From NCBI GenBank assembly GCA_036774405.1, contig DAIPBO010000019.1:1-64000 (forward strand): DNA of 64,000 bases. Reading direction: 5' to 3'. Source of the stretch: JAAYDS01 sp012729155. Its GTDB lineage: Bacteria; Chloroflexota; Anaerolineae; UBA1429. The position numbers and the translations under genes are program-made. Of this stretch, positions 24,721 to 33,216 are shown piece by piece (position 1 is the stretch's first letter; every line of letters begins with the position of its first letter). The notes beneath the pieces are model-generated. The model saw only the letters and a list, made by a program, of their open reading frames with translations. It was not told where the DNA came from and ran no database searches.

Positions 24721-25302
24721 GTGCGTCCGACTCGCGAACAAGCCTGGGCTATGCTGACTAGCTACACCAAGAACCCGAGCCTAATCAAGCATGCGCTGGC
24801 GGTTGAGGCGGCCATGCGCGCCTATGCCCGCCAGATGGGCGAAGATGAGGACTTGTGGGGCATCACCGGGCTGATTCATGACTTTGACTATGAGCAGCAC
24901 CCGACGGCTGAGGAGCACCCTTTGGCAGGCTGCTCGATCCTCGAGGAGAACGGCTGGCCTGAGGAGATCATCACGGCCATCAAGGGGCACGCAACCTATC
25001 TCAATGTGCCGCGAGAATCGTTGATGGCCAGGACGTTGTTTGCTGTTGACGAGCTGACCGGTCTGGTGACCGCCTGTGCGTTGGTGCGCCCCAGCAAGAG
25101 CCTCGCCGATCTCAAGGCCAAATCGGTCAAGGGAAAATGGAACGACAAGGCCTTTGCGCGCGGCGTCAATCGCGAGGATATCGAGTTGGGCATGCAAGAG
25201 ATGGGTGTCGACCGGACCGAGCATATCAATACGGTGATCGAGGCGCTCAAGTCTGTCGCAGCAGAGTTAGAGCTCGACGGTCGACTGGCAAACTCGGGCT
25301 GA
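24721..25302 (+). CDS. HD-domain hydrolase
   Basis: A 193-residue HD-superfamily protein. Metal ligands: His in LIKHALAVE (about 21), His-Asp in GLIHDFDYEQHP (about 55-56) and a later His/Asp pair in IKGHATY and FAVDELTG. Family members are often annotated as HDIG or YedJ-like phosphohydrolases acting on nucleotides; the substrate is unknown. The GTG start has GGAGG 8 bases upstream. It follows rph by 47 bases in the same direction and could be part of the same transcript. Confidence 0.9.
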   Translation: MRPTREQAWAMLTSYTKNPSLIKHALAVEAAMRAYARQMGEDEDLWGITGLIHDFDYEQHPTAEEHPLAGCSILEENGWPEEIITAIKGHATYLNVPRESLMARTLFAVDELTGLVTACALVRPSKSLADLKAKSVKGKWNDKAFARGVNREDIELGMQEMGVDRTEHINTVIEALKSVAAELELDGRLANSG

Positions 25303-25315
25303 GATCGGGTATGCT
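25286..25315 (+). promoter_or_regulatory. Promoter of the LysM gene (leaderless)
   Basis: TGGCAA (25286-25291), 18-base spacer, TATGCT (25310-25315). Six bases separate the -10 from the ATG at 25322, so the transcript likely begins at the start codon. The promoter lies in the 3' end of the HD gene. Confidence 0.45.
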
Positions 25316-25321
25316 ACATTC

Positions 25322-26827
25322 ATGAACATCGACCAAACCAGTCGGCGCTGCCCCGAGTGCCACACCCGGACCAGTGACTCGGCCACCATCTGCCCGGCTT
25401 GCGGTAGGGCGCTTACCTCACGTGAACCCGAGTGTTGCCCGGTGTGCGGCGCCCGCTGCGATGATGTAGAGGCGCGTTGCCCGATATGTGGCGCAGAACG
25501 CGAACGGTCCGCCGCGCCACGCGTTTCTTCCTTTGCGGCTACCGCCCTCGGGTTGGTTGCCCTGGCCCTGGTCATCGTGATCGGCCTGCGGCTACGGCCC
25601 TGGCGCAATGCGAGCATCGACCCTGACGCGCTGGTGGCTGCGGCCGTCGGCCGAGCCGGGCCGACGCTGAGCCTCGCGCAGGGCGCACAGGGCGTCCCCA
25701 CATCTACGTTGGAGCCGACTCTGACGCCCACTGGCACGCCAACCACGCAGCCAACGCCCACGCTCACCCCCTCTATGGCGCCCACGATGACGCCGGCCGC
25801 TACCGCAGAGCTGCAGGAGTCTACTGATAGTTCGGCCGTGCATGTGGTGGCGCGCGGTGACACTCCGTTGGGCATCGCCCTCAAGTACAACGTCACCCTC
25901 GAGGCGCTGCTGTTGGCCAATGGGCTTGACGACGACGACGTGCTGTCAATCGGCCAGGAGCTCGTTGTGCCCAGTGGTGTAGGGGGGGCAGAGCCTGTGG
26001 CCGCGCCCGCCGAACCGGTGATCCATGAAGTTGCGTCGGGCGATACGTTGCTGGCGATCGCCAGGCGGTACGGTGTCGATCTGGATGACATCCTGGAGGC
26101 CAATGGTCTTAGCGAGCGCAGTGTGCTTCGTGTGGGTCAGGAGCTCGAGATCCCCGGCACGTTAGCACCCGCCGCAGCAACCTCGGCGCCAGTGGCGGTG
26201 ACGCCCACACCTGCGCGCACAACGTTGCCGTCACCGACGCCCACCGAGCGTCCTGCTGTGATCACCCACACGGTGGCCAAGGGCGACACGCTGGGGCAGA
26301 TTGGCCTGATGTACGGTGTGAGCAGCGATGCGATCGCGGCGGCCAATGGCATCCGCACCAGCACGGTGCTGAGCATCGGACAACAGCTCGTCATTCCGGG
26401 TGTCGAGCCAGAGCCGACGGCCACCCCAACCGCTTTGCCGACGGCTACGTCGACGCCGACACCTGCGGCGGTCGAGGTCCTCTCGGCAGCGGCCGCGAAC
26501 TCTACACCGCGCTTCAAGTACGGCGCGCCCGAGCTGCTGACGCCGCGCCACGGTGAAGCGCTATCAGACGAGGGCGGGCTGCCGCTATTGACCTGGGTGA
26601 GCGTTGGCATCCTCGAGAAGAACGAGTGGTATCGCCTGCGTGTTTGGCCCACGAGCGGCAAGGTCGATCCTCAGGTGTTCTGGGTGACGACGACGTCGTG
26701 GCGCCCAACGCTCGAGCCTGGCGTGGAATACGCCTGGCAGGTGCAGGTGGCTACCCGCACCTTAGAGGGCGAAATCGATACCCAACTCAGTGAGATTTCG
26801 AGTCGCTACACTTTCACATTCGAATAG
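25322..26827 (+). CDS. Zinc-ribbon, single-pass membrane protein with three LysM domains
   Basis: A 501-residue protein. Residues 1-60 form zinc ribbons with CPECHTRT, CPACGRAL, CPVCGARC and CPICGAER. One membrane helix follows (about 75-92), then a Pro/Thr-rich linker. LysM domains lie at about 177-220, 238-281 and 318-361 (each with a GDTL/GDTP-like motif and IGQ/VGQ-L-VIP). After another Pro/Thr-rich linker comes a C-terminal beta domain ending YTFTFE. LysM binds peptidoglycan or other glycans outside the cell, while the ribbons remain inside. No SD precedes ATG 25322, and the promoter supports a leaderless mRNA. Exact function unknown; it may link cell wall to an intracellular partner. 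Confidence 0.9.
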   Translation: MNIDQTSRRCPECHTRTSDSATICPACGRALTSREPECCPVCGARCDDVEARCPICGAERERSAAPRVSSFAATALGLVALALVIVIGLRLRPWRNASIDPDALVAAAVGRAGPTLSLAQGAQGVPTSTLEPTLTPTGTPTTQPTPTLTPSMAPTMTPAATAELQESTDSSAVHVVARGDTPLGIALKYNVTLEALLLANGLDDDDVLSIGQELVVPSGVGGAEPVAAPAEPVIHEVASGDTLLAIARRYGVDLDDILEANGLSERSVLRVGQELEIPGTLAPAAATSAPVAVTPTPARTTLPSPTPTERPAVITHTVAKGDTLGQIGLMYGVSSDAIAAANGIRTSTVLSIGQQLVIPGVEPEPTATPTALPTATSTPTPAAVEVLSAAAANSTPRFKYGAPELLTPRHGEALSDEGGLPLLTWVSVGILEKNEWYRLRVWPTSGKVDPQVFWVTTTSWRPTLEPGVEYAWQVQVATRTLEGEIDTQLSEISSRYTFTFE

Positions 26828-26874
26828 CCTTGAGTCGATCTGCCGCTTCTGGCACTCGCGAATGAGAGGTCGCT

Positions 26875-27645
26875 ATGTTGATTCTGTTGGTGCGTGTTGC
26901 GCTGGCTATCTGGGTCTACATGACGGCCTTTTTTCTTGTTGCGTCGCTTGCGCGGCGGAACGATCTGGCCGATGTGGCCTGGGGGCTTGGGTTTGTGGTT
27001 GTGGCGGTTACGGCCGTTTTGGCGGCGCCAGGCCTTACTGCTCGACAGGGCGCCGTGCTGCTCGCTACCATCATCTGGGCGGCGCGCCTGGCATTACACA
27101 TCTGGTCGCGTAACCGCAAGCAAGCAGAGGACTTTCGCTACCGCAAATGGCGCGAGGACTGGGGCGACCAGTATCTCATCAAGGCCTACCTCAACGTGTT
27201 CATGCTGCAGGGCCTGTTTATGCTCATAAACAGCCTGCCCATCACTGTGGTGAACTATGCCGATTCAGGGGGGTGGGGTATCACCAACTGGATCGGTGTC
27301 CTGGTCTGGGCGGGAGGTCTGGTTTTCGAGGCCGTTGGCGACCACCAGCTCACCGTGTTCAGGAACGACGCGGCCAACCGTGGCAAGATCATCACCACGG
27401 GCCTGTGGCGCTATACGCGACATCCGAACTATTTCGGTGAGGCGCTTCTTTGGTGGGGCATTTGGTTGATGACCGTCGGATCGGCGTTCTGGCCATTGGG
27501 CGCAATCGGGCCGGCTTTCATCACTCTGATGCTCACGCGCGTATCGGGCATCCCGCTGCTCGAGAAGCGCTCGGCCACCAAACCGGGCTGGGCAGAGTAT
27601 GCGGCTCGCACCAGCGTCTTTATTCCCTGGTTCCCCAAGCAGTGA
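26875..27645 (+). CDS. DUF1295 / steroid 5-alpha-reductase-like membrane protein
   Basis: A 256-residue polytopic membrane protein of the DUF1295 family (distant relatives: steroid 5-alpha reductase and isoprenylcysteine methyltransferases). About six hydrophobic segments are seen. The conserved C-terminal GLWRYTRHPNYFGEALLWWG (about 182-201) is the signature. The substrate in bacteria is not known. GAGAGG lies about 6 bases before ATG. It stands between the LysM gene and the degV-like gene. Confidence 0.92.
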   Translation: MLILLVRVALAIWVYMTAFFLVASLARRNDLADVAWGLGFVVVAVTAVLAAPGLTARQGAVLLATIIWAARLALHIWSRNRKQAEDFRYRKWREDWGDQYLIKAYLNVFMLQGLFMLINSLPITVVNYADSGGWGITNWIGVLVWAGGLVFEAVGDHQLTVFRNDAANRGKIITTGLWRYTRHPNYFGEALLWWGIWLMTVGSAFWPLGAIGPAFITLMLTRVSGIPLLEKRSATKPGWAEYAARTSVFIPWFPKQ

Positions 27646-27705
27646 AGGCACTCGGTACCCGCCTGTGTCGGCAACGCCACACCCGCCACACAAGAGGAGC
27701 AATTC

Positions 27706-28554
27706 ATGGCCCCCGTGACTCTGGTCAGCGATAGTGCCAGCGACATCCCCTATGCAACCCTGAGCGAGCTTGGTGTGCAAGCTGTTCCCCTAAGCGTGCA
27801 CATCGGCAAGATGACCTATCTCGACTCAGACCTCACCATCGACCGCTTCTGGGCGCTCGCATCTGATACCGACGCGGCGTTGGCGACCTCACAGCCCAGC
27901 GTCGGTGCCTTTGCCAGGGTGTTTCAGCATTTGGTAGATCAAGGGCACGAAGTGCTCTGCATTGTTATCAGCAGTCGCATAAGTGGCACCTTCAACTCTG
28001 CCTGGTTGGCAGCGCGCGAGTTTGGCGACCGCGTAACGGTGTTTGACAGCGGTTTCTGGTCGGTGGCGCAGGGCTACCAGATCAGGCAAGCAGCGGCGGC
28101 CATTGCCCAGGGCAAGGGGATAGCGCAGGTGGTCTCACTGCTCGAGGATCTCCGTTCCAGAACCGACGCCTATCTATCGATGGATACCGTTGCTTATGCC
28201 AAGCGTGGCGGCCGCTTTGAGGCGGTGCTCAGCCCCTTGCGCCGCTTTATCGACGGATTCAATATCAAGCCCATCGTGCGGGTGGTGGCTGGACAGCCCG
28301 AGTTTGTGGGGGTGGCACGAAGCATGTCTGGCGTCATGCAACGCATCCGCAAAGAGCTCCGCAAGTTTGGCAATCCCGAGCATCTCATGGTTGCGCACAC
28401 GCGCGTTCCTGAACGGGCATCGCAGTTCGCGTGCGAACTCGCAAGCGATTTTGGCTACCCCTCTGAACAGGTCACCATCGCCGAGTTAGGGCCCGTGCTG
28501 GCCAGCCACGGAGGGCCAGGGGCCATCGCAGCGGCCATGGTGCGCAAACCCTAG
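27706..28554 (+). CDS. DegV-family fatty-acid-binding protein
   Basis: A 282-residue DegV protein. It starts with VTLVSDSASDIP, followed by VPLSVHIG and TSQPSVGAF, and the conserved CIVISSRISGTFNSA and MDTVAYAKRGGRF. DegV proteins bind fatty acids; in some bacteria (FakB) they present them to a kinase FakA for uptake into phospholipids. No fakA homologue is in the window. AGAGGAG precedes ATG by 6 bases. Confidence 0.93.
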   Translation: MAPVTLVSDSASDIPYATLSELGVQAVPLSVHIGKMTYLDSDLTIDRFWALASDTDAALATSQPSVGAFARVFQHLVDQGHEVLCIVISSRISGTFNSAWLAAREFGDRVTVFDSGFWSVAQGYQIRQAAAAIAQGKGIAQVVSLLEDLRSRTDAYLSMDTVAYAKRGGRFEAVLSPLRRFIDGFNIKPIVRVVAGQPEFVGVARSMSGVMQRIRKELRKFGNPEHLMVAHTRVPERASQFACELASDFGYPSEQVTIAELGPVLASHGGPGAIAAAMVRKP

Positions 28555-28639
28555 CCTTGCAGTGCCTTTCTGCACGACGCGCTGAACCATCAGGGCTCGA
28601 TCGGAGCTCTGGCGGGCCGGCTGATCATATGTACAGCTA
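28555..28639. other. Interval before the SorC operon promoter
   Basis: No gene. Only weak hairpins are seen (for example TGCAG-N7-CTGCA at 28559), possibly a degV transcript end. Confidence 0.3.
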
Positions 28640-28668
28640 TTGACATCGGTGCGACTATACACTAGCAT
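28640..28668 (+). promoter_or_regulatory. Promoter of the SorC/FGGY operon
   Basis: TTGACA (28640-28645), 17-base spacer, TAGCAT (28663-28668). The predicted start near 28675 falls within the inverted repeat at 28674-28697. Confidence 0.75.
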
Positions 28669-28673
28669 ACCAT

Positions 28674-28697
28674 TGTGCATCTGTGCACTGATGCACA
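28674..28697 (+). promoter_or_regulatory. Putative SorC operator
   Basis: A perfect inverted repeat TGTGCAT-N10-ATGCACA, with another GTGCAC palindrome in the spacer. It covers the predicted transcription start and sits just upstream of the SorC-family gene, so it is probably the autoregulatory operator. Confidence 0.65.
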
Positions 28698-28711
28698 GGT
28701 AGGACGATGCC

Positions 28712-29683
28712 ATGCTAGACGGCCATGAGAGCGAACAGGACCTGCTATTCAAGGTGTCTGAGGCTTACTACCTCGAGGGAGCCACGCAGGCCGAGGTGGG
28801 GCGCCGGTTTGGCTTGTCGCGCGTCAAGGTGTCACGCCTCCTCAAGCGTGCTCGCGATGAGCAGATGGTGCAGATCTCTGTCACGCCGCCCACTGGCTCC
28901 CTAGCCGGCATCGAACAGCAGCTTGCTAATCATCTCGGGCTGGATGAGCTGATCATTGCCGATCTGGATGCAGTGGATGGCGCTGCTGTGCTGGCGGCCA
29001 TAGCAGCCGCGGCGACGCCGGTGCTGTTGCGTCACCTATGCGAAGGCACTACGCTTGCCGTCAGCTGGGGCGCAACGCTGGCGGCGCTGGTGGCAGCTCT
29101 GCCCCGCCGGCCTGTGCCGAGGGCCACCGTCGTGCAGATGCTCGGAGGGCTGGGCCGCGTAGAGCATGAGGCACAAGGCGCCGATATCGCTCGTCGGCTG
29201 GCGATGACCCTGGAGGCAGACTGTCGCTTGTTGGCCTCGCCAGGCATAGTGGCAAGCAAAGAGGTCCGCGACGCCCTGATCAGCGACCCGCAGATCTATG
29301 ACACCCTCGCTCTGGCGGCATCGGCGCAGGTAGCGCTCGTGGGCATCGGCACGCCCTCGCGTAGCGCGCCGGCTCTGCGTGACGCCGCAACCCTGTCCGT
29401 CGTTGAGACAGAGGAACTCGCCAGCCGCGGTGCCGTGGGAGACATCTCTCTGCGCCACTATGACGCGAACGGCCAGCTCGTGGCCACAGGCCTCAGCAGG
29501 CGCATCATCGGGCTGGAGCTGGCGCAGATCTGCCAGATCCCCTGCGTTATCGCCGTGGCAGGCGGCATGGCCAAATTCACGGCCATTCGCGGGGCGCTCA
29601 CAGGGCATCTAATCAACGTGCTTGTGACCGATGTGTATGTGGCGCGGCGTATCCTCGAAGAGGTTGAGCGCGGCCAGTTGTAG
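28712..29683 (+). CDS. SorC/DeoR-family sugar-responsive transcriptional regulator
   Basis: A 323-residue SorC-family regulator. An N-terminal helix-turn-helix (about 10-55, EGATQAEVGRRFGLSRVKVSRLLKRA) precedes a sugar-phosphate-binding domain (about 60-315) with VSWGATLAALVAALP, VQMLGGLGRV and the CNGxxV-like Gly-rich end. Effectors are usually phosphorylated sugars, which fits the downstream FGGY kinase. The operator-like repeat in its leader suggests it controls its own operon. The SD (AGGA) is weak. Confidence 0.94.
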   Translation: MLDGHESEQDLLFKVSEAYYLEGATQAEVGRRFGLSRVKVSRLLKRARDEQMVQISVTPPTGSLAGIEQQLANHLGLDELIIADLDAVDGAAVLAAIAAAATPVLLRHLCEGTTLAVSWGATLAALVAALPRRPVPRATVVQMLGGLGRVEHEAQGADIARRLAMTLEADCRLLASPGIVASKEVRDALISDPQIYDTLALAASAQVALVGIGTPSRSAPALRDAATLSVVETEELASRGAVGDISLRHYDANGQLVATGLSRRIIGLELAQICQIPCVIAVAGGMAKFTAIRGALTGHLINVLVTDVYVARRILEEVERGQL

Positions 29684-29696
29684 GAGAGGGGGAGCG

Positions 29697-31247
29697 ATGC
29701 CGTTGTTTGCTGGGCTCGATTATGGCACCGGCGGCGCCAAAGCCTGCGTCATCGACGACGAGGGTGTCGTAAGGGGCTATGCCTTTGCCGAGCTAGACCT
29801 GTATCACACGCATCCTGGCTGGTCTGAGCACGACGCATCAGTGTACTGGCCGCTGGCATGTCGGCTTTTGCAGCAGGCCATCGCCCAGACGGGCGCGCCG
29901 GCCAGCGATGTCAAAGGCGTGGCGCTCTCATCGGCCATGCCCTGCCTGGTGCTGGTGGATGCGCAGGGAGAGCCGCTTGCACGCGCCTACAATCTGATGG
30001 ACCGTAGAGCGAGTGCCCAGGTGTCGTCGCTCTACGACCGCCTTGGGCGTGAACGCGTCTACGATAGCATCGGCAACCGCCTTGAAGACCATCCTACCAT
30101 CGTAAACCTGATGTGGGAGACGCAGCACAGGCCAGAACTGCTGGCGAGGGCGGCAAGCGCCCTGACGATCGACGGTTACATCACCATGCGTCTCTGTGGG
30201 GCGAGGGTGATCCATCGCTCGGGCGCAGGCTTCTATGGTTGTTACAACCTGCGCCAGGGCGACTGGGATGCGGAGCTGTTGCACCAGGCCGGGGTGCCTG
30301 CCGCACTGTTGCCGCGTCTGTGCGCTTGCACCGACATTGTGGGCGAGGTGACGCCTGCCGCGTCTCGAGCCACTGGCTTGGCCGTGGGCACGCCGGTGGC
30401 CGCTGGACAGGTCGACTGCAACGCTGGCTGGGTTGGCGCTGGGGCCACCCGGATCGGCGATATCCAGAGCAACCTGGGCACAGTGGGGAACTTTGGGGTG
30501 GTGCATCAGAGCACCGACTTTGTGCACTCAGACGTCGGCAGGCTGATGATCAACGTCCCTTACACCATCGCAGACACCCTGGTAACCATCCCCACGACGA
30601 TGACCGGCGGGCAGTCTATCCGCTACTTGAGAGATGCGTTTGGCCAGCACGAGCTCGCCTTGGAGCGGCAGGGCGGCCCAACGGCGTACGATCAGCTCAA
30701 TCTTGCTGCCTCAGAGGTGCCACCTGGCAGTGAGGGTTTGCTGGTGTTGCCCTATCTCATGGGCGAGCGCACGCCGCTATGGGATGTCAATGCGCGTGGC
30801 GTGCTGTTTGGGCTCTCGCTCAATCACGGTAAGGGACACCTGGTGCGCGCCATGATGGAGGCTGTGGCCTATGCCATGTACGACTCGTACCGGCTGATTC
30901 AGCAGAGCGGGCTGAAGGTCAATCTGCCGCTGGTATTGAACGAGGGTGGGGCGGTTAGTCGACTGTGGCGGCAGATCATCGCCGATGTGTTCGATGTGCC
31001 CATCGTGCTGGTTCAGCGCCGCGAAGGCGCCCCCTTTGGCGATGCGTTGCTGGCCGGCGTGGCTACGGGCCACCTGGCGGGGCTCGACACCTCACGCGAG
31101 TGGACGACGTATGTCGATCCCATCGAGCCCGATCCGGCTCGGCATCGGCTCTATCAGGAGCATTTCGCGCTCTACAGGCAGCTTTACGGCCATCTGAAGG
31201 AGGACTTTCAGGCGCTGGCCGCACTACGCAACCGTTACGCACAATAG
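29697..31247 (+). CDS. FGGY-family carbohydrate kinase, xylulokinase-like
   Basis: A 516-residue sugar or polyol kinase. The N-terminal ATPase-type GLDYGTGGAKACVID and SEHDASVYW belong to FGGY domain 1. Domain 2 has GQVDCNAGWVGAGATRIGDI, LPYLMGERTPLWD and the C-terminal NEGGAVSRLWRQIIADVFDVP, the second FGGY signature. The substrate cannot be read; L-xylulose, D-xylulose, erythrulose and related sugars are typical. AGAGGGGGAG precedes ATG 29697; the longer frame from 29631 overlaps the regulator and is not plausible. The gene is 13 bases after the regulator gene. Confidence 0.93.
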   Translation: MPLFAGLDYGTGGAKACVIDDEGVVRGYAFAELDLYHTHPGWSEHDASVYWPLACRLLQQAIAQTGAPASDVKGVALSSAMPCLVLVDAQGEPLARAYNLMDRRASAQVSSLYDRLGRERVYDSIGNRLEDHPTIVNLMWETQHRPELLARAASALTIDGYITMRLCGARVIHRSGAGFYGCYNLRQGDWDAELLHQAGVPAALLPRLCACTDIVGEVTPAASRATGLAVGTPVAAGQVDCNAGWVGAGATRIGDIQSNLGTVGNFGVVHQSTDFVHSDVGRLMINVPYTIADTLVTIPTTMTGGQSIRYLRDAFGQHELALERQGGPTAYDQLNLAASEVPPGSEGLLVLPYLMGERTPLWDVNARGVLFGLSLNHGKGHLVRAMMEAVAYAMYDSYRLIQQSGLKVNLPLVLNEGGAVSRLWRQIIADVFDVPIVLVQRREGAPFGDALLAGVATGHLAGLDTSREWTTYVDPIEPDPARHRLYQEHFALYRQLYGHLKEDFQALAALRNRYAQ

Positions 31248-31258
31248 AGGAGATCGAG

Positions 31259-32551
31259 ATGGACGTTCGTCAGGGGCTAGAGCAGCGACAGGCTGAAGGT
31301 CGCCCGATCGTTGTTGGGCTGGTGGGCTGTGGGCAGATGGGGTCGGGTCTCGTGCATGTGATGGACCAGATGACCGGCATGGATGTGCGCGTGATCTCTG
31401 ACCTGGACTCGGCGCGCGCGCTAGAGACCTTTGTTGCACTGGGCCTGAGCCGCAGCGATATCGTAGTGACAGACGACACAGGCATCGCGCAAGATGCCTT
31501 GACGGCAGGCAAGCGGGTGGTGACCGGCGATGCACTCTTGCTGACGCGTGTGCCAGCTGTTGAGGCGATCGTCGAGGCAACTGGTCTGGCCGAGGTCGGT
31601 GCGACTGTCGCCTGGAACGCTATCTTGCGCGGCAAGCACATCATCATGTTGAATGTCGAGACCGACGTCACCGTGGGGCTGCTGCTCAACCAACTGGCGC
31701 AACGGGCTGGCGTGGTCTACACCGTCGCATCTGGAGACGAGCCAGGCGTATGTATGGGCCTGTACAACTTTGCCCGCACCCTCGGGTTTGAGGTGGTGTG
31801 TATGGGCAAGGGCAAGAACAATGTCATTGATCTCGCTGCTACGCCCTCAAGCTGTCGCGAAGAGGCCCTGGCTCGTGGTATGAACCCCAAGATGCTCGCC
31901 GCCTTTAAGGATGGCAGCAAGACCATGGTCGAGATGGCCGCGGTCTCGAACGCTACTGGTTTGGTGCCCGACGTGCCTGGCATGCATGGTGCACGGGTCG
32001 ATGTGCCCGATCTCTGCAGGCAGCTCATCCCAGCGCAAGATGGCGGCATCCTCAACCAAAGGGGCTGTGTCGAATACTCGACGGGGCGTGTGGCGCCGGG
32101 CGTTTTTGCAGTCGTCACCTCGCACGAGCCGCGAGTGCGCGTCGACATGACCTTTGTAGGCATGGGGTCAGGGCCCTACTATACGCTCTATCGGCCTTAC
32201 CATCTGTGCAATATCGAGACGCCGCTTTCGGTCGCCGAGGCGGTGCTCAACCAACAGCCCACCATTGTGCCGCAGGCGCTTGTGTCAGAGGTGGTGGCTG
32301 TGGCCAAGCGCGACCTGGCGCCCGGCGATGTACTCGGAGAAGTGGGCGAGGCCGACTACTATAACCGCATCTACACGTTTGCCGAAGCACAGGCTCTGCG
32401 CGGGCTGCCGATGGGGCTTGCTTCGGGAGCGCGTGTCACCACGCCAGTAAAGGCCGGTACCCTGTTGACGCTTGACAGCGTCGCGCCCGACACATCCAGG
32501 TTCGTCTACAAGCTGCGGCAGCTGCAAGATGAGATGGTTTACCATGGCTAG
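31259..32551 (+). CDS. Homoserine-dehydrogenase-like NAD(P)-dependent oxidoreductase with SAF domain (COG4091)
   Basis: A 430-residue protein. The N-terminal NAD(P)-binding Rossmann fold (about 15-150) has VGLVGCGQMGSGLVHVM. A homoserine-dehydrogenase-like catalytic domain follows, with TVASGDEPGVCMGLYNFARTL broken across segments and GKGKNNVIDLAATPSSC. The C-terminal SAF-type domain (about 345-425) contains VVAVAKRDLAPGDVLGEVGE. COG4091 proteins commonly stand beside sugar kinases, so it probably oxidises or reduces a sugar-derived intermediate rather than homoserine. AGAGGAG lies 6 bases before ATG. It is 11 bases after the kinase gene. Confidence 0.88.
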   Translation: MDVRQGLEQRQAEGRPIVVGLVGCGQMGSGLVHVMDQMTGMDVRVISDLDSARALETFVALGLSRSDIVVTDDTGIAQDALTAGKRVVTGDALLLTRVPAVEAIVEATGLAEVGATVAWNAILRGKHIIMLNVETDVTVGLLLNQLAQRAGVVYTVASGDEPGVCMGLYNFARTLGFEVVCMGKGKNNVIDLAATPSSCREEALARGMNPKMLAAFKDGSKTMVEMAAVSNATGLVPDVPGMHGARVDVPDLCRQLIPAQDGGILNQRGCVEYSTGRVAPGVFAVVTSHEPRVRVDMTFVGMGSGPYYTLYRPYHLCNIETPLSVAEAVLNQQPTIVPQALVSEVVAVAKRDLAPGDVLGEVGEADYYNRIYTFAEAQALRGLPMGLASGARVTTPVKAGTLLTLDSVAPDTSRFVYKLRQLQDEMVYHG

Positions 32552-32621
32552 GCCCGTGCTAGCGGCTGCTGCCGGCGGCCAAAGTGGTCTTCTGCTGCTG
32601 CTCTGTGCGTGGAGGTGAGCG

Positions 32622-33146
32622 ATGTTCGCACTTGGCCTGCTGGCCGGCGGCATCGCCCAGGTAGCGCTGGTGGTGGCCGATCTCGAAGCCGCCGTCGAGC
32701 ACTACTGGCATCAGTTTGGCGTGGGTCCGTGGAGCTTTTATACCTACCAGCGCCCACTGTTACGCGGCATGAGCTATCACGGCGAGCCAGCTGACTATGC
32801 TATGCGCCTGGCATTGGCTAATGCGGACGCCTTGCGCATCGAACTGATTCAGGTACTGCACGGTCAGACAGTCTATGCCGACCACATAGCTGCGCACGGC
32901 TACGGGGTGCACCATCTGGGGGTGCTTGTGCCAGACATGCAGATGGCCCTGGCCCAGGCACGGCAGGCGGGCTATGCCGTACTGCAGGAAGGATACGGTT
33001 TTGGTCTCGACGGCGACGGTCACTTTGCCTACATCGATACCGAAGCCGAGCTGGGCGTGATGCTTGAGCTGATCGAGCGGCCCGCTCGTCGGGTAGAGCC
33101 CGACAAGGTGTATCCAGCGCCAGAGACGCAGCGTACGTCACCCTAG
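32622..33146 (+). CDS. VOC-superfamily (glyoxalase/epimerase-like) protein
   Basis: A 174-residue vicinal-oxygen-chelate protein with two babab modules. Metal ligand candidates: GIAQVALVVADLE near residue 10-22, IELIQ near 72, GVHHLGVLVPD near 93 and GVMLELIER near 145, the usual His/Glu positions. Members include methylmalonyl-CoA epimerase and glyoxalase I. GGAGG lies 7 bases before ATG. As last gene of the SorC operon it may isomerise an intermediate or detoxify an aldehyde; this is inference. Confidence 0.88.
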   Translation: MFALGLLAGGIAQVALVVADLEAAVEHYWHQFGVGPWSFYTYQRPLLRGMSYHGEPADYAMRLALANADALRIELIQVLHGQTVYADHIAAHGYGVHHLGVLVPDMQMALAQARQAGYAVLQEGYGFGLDGDGHFAYIDTEAELGVMLELIERPARRVEPDKVYPAPETQRTSP

Positions 33147-33160
33147 CATGCCAAACCGGC

Positions 33161-33166
33161 TATAAT
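33161..33166 (+). promoter_or_regulatory. Perfect -10 box before the ATP-cone kinase gene
   Basis: TATAAT is 51 bases before the start codon at 33217. No good -35 is found at the proper spacing, so it might depend on an activator. Confidence 0.4.
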
Positions 33167-33216
33167 ACGGAAAGTAGCCATGCCGGGTTTCACTGATGTG
33201 CGGATGAGGGGGCAGC

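Noticed and set aside
28712..33146. Idea that the SorC operon is a defence or secondary-metabolite system
   Set aside because: All four genes belong to ordinary carbohydrate metabolism families and the operator layout is that of a catabolic operon.
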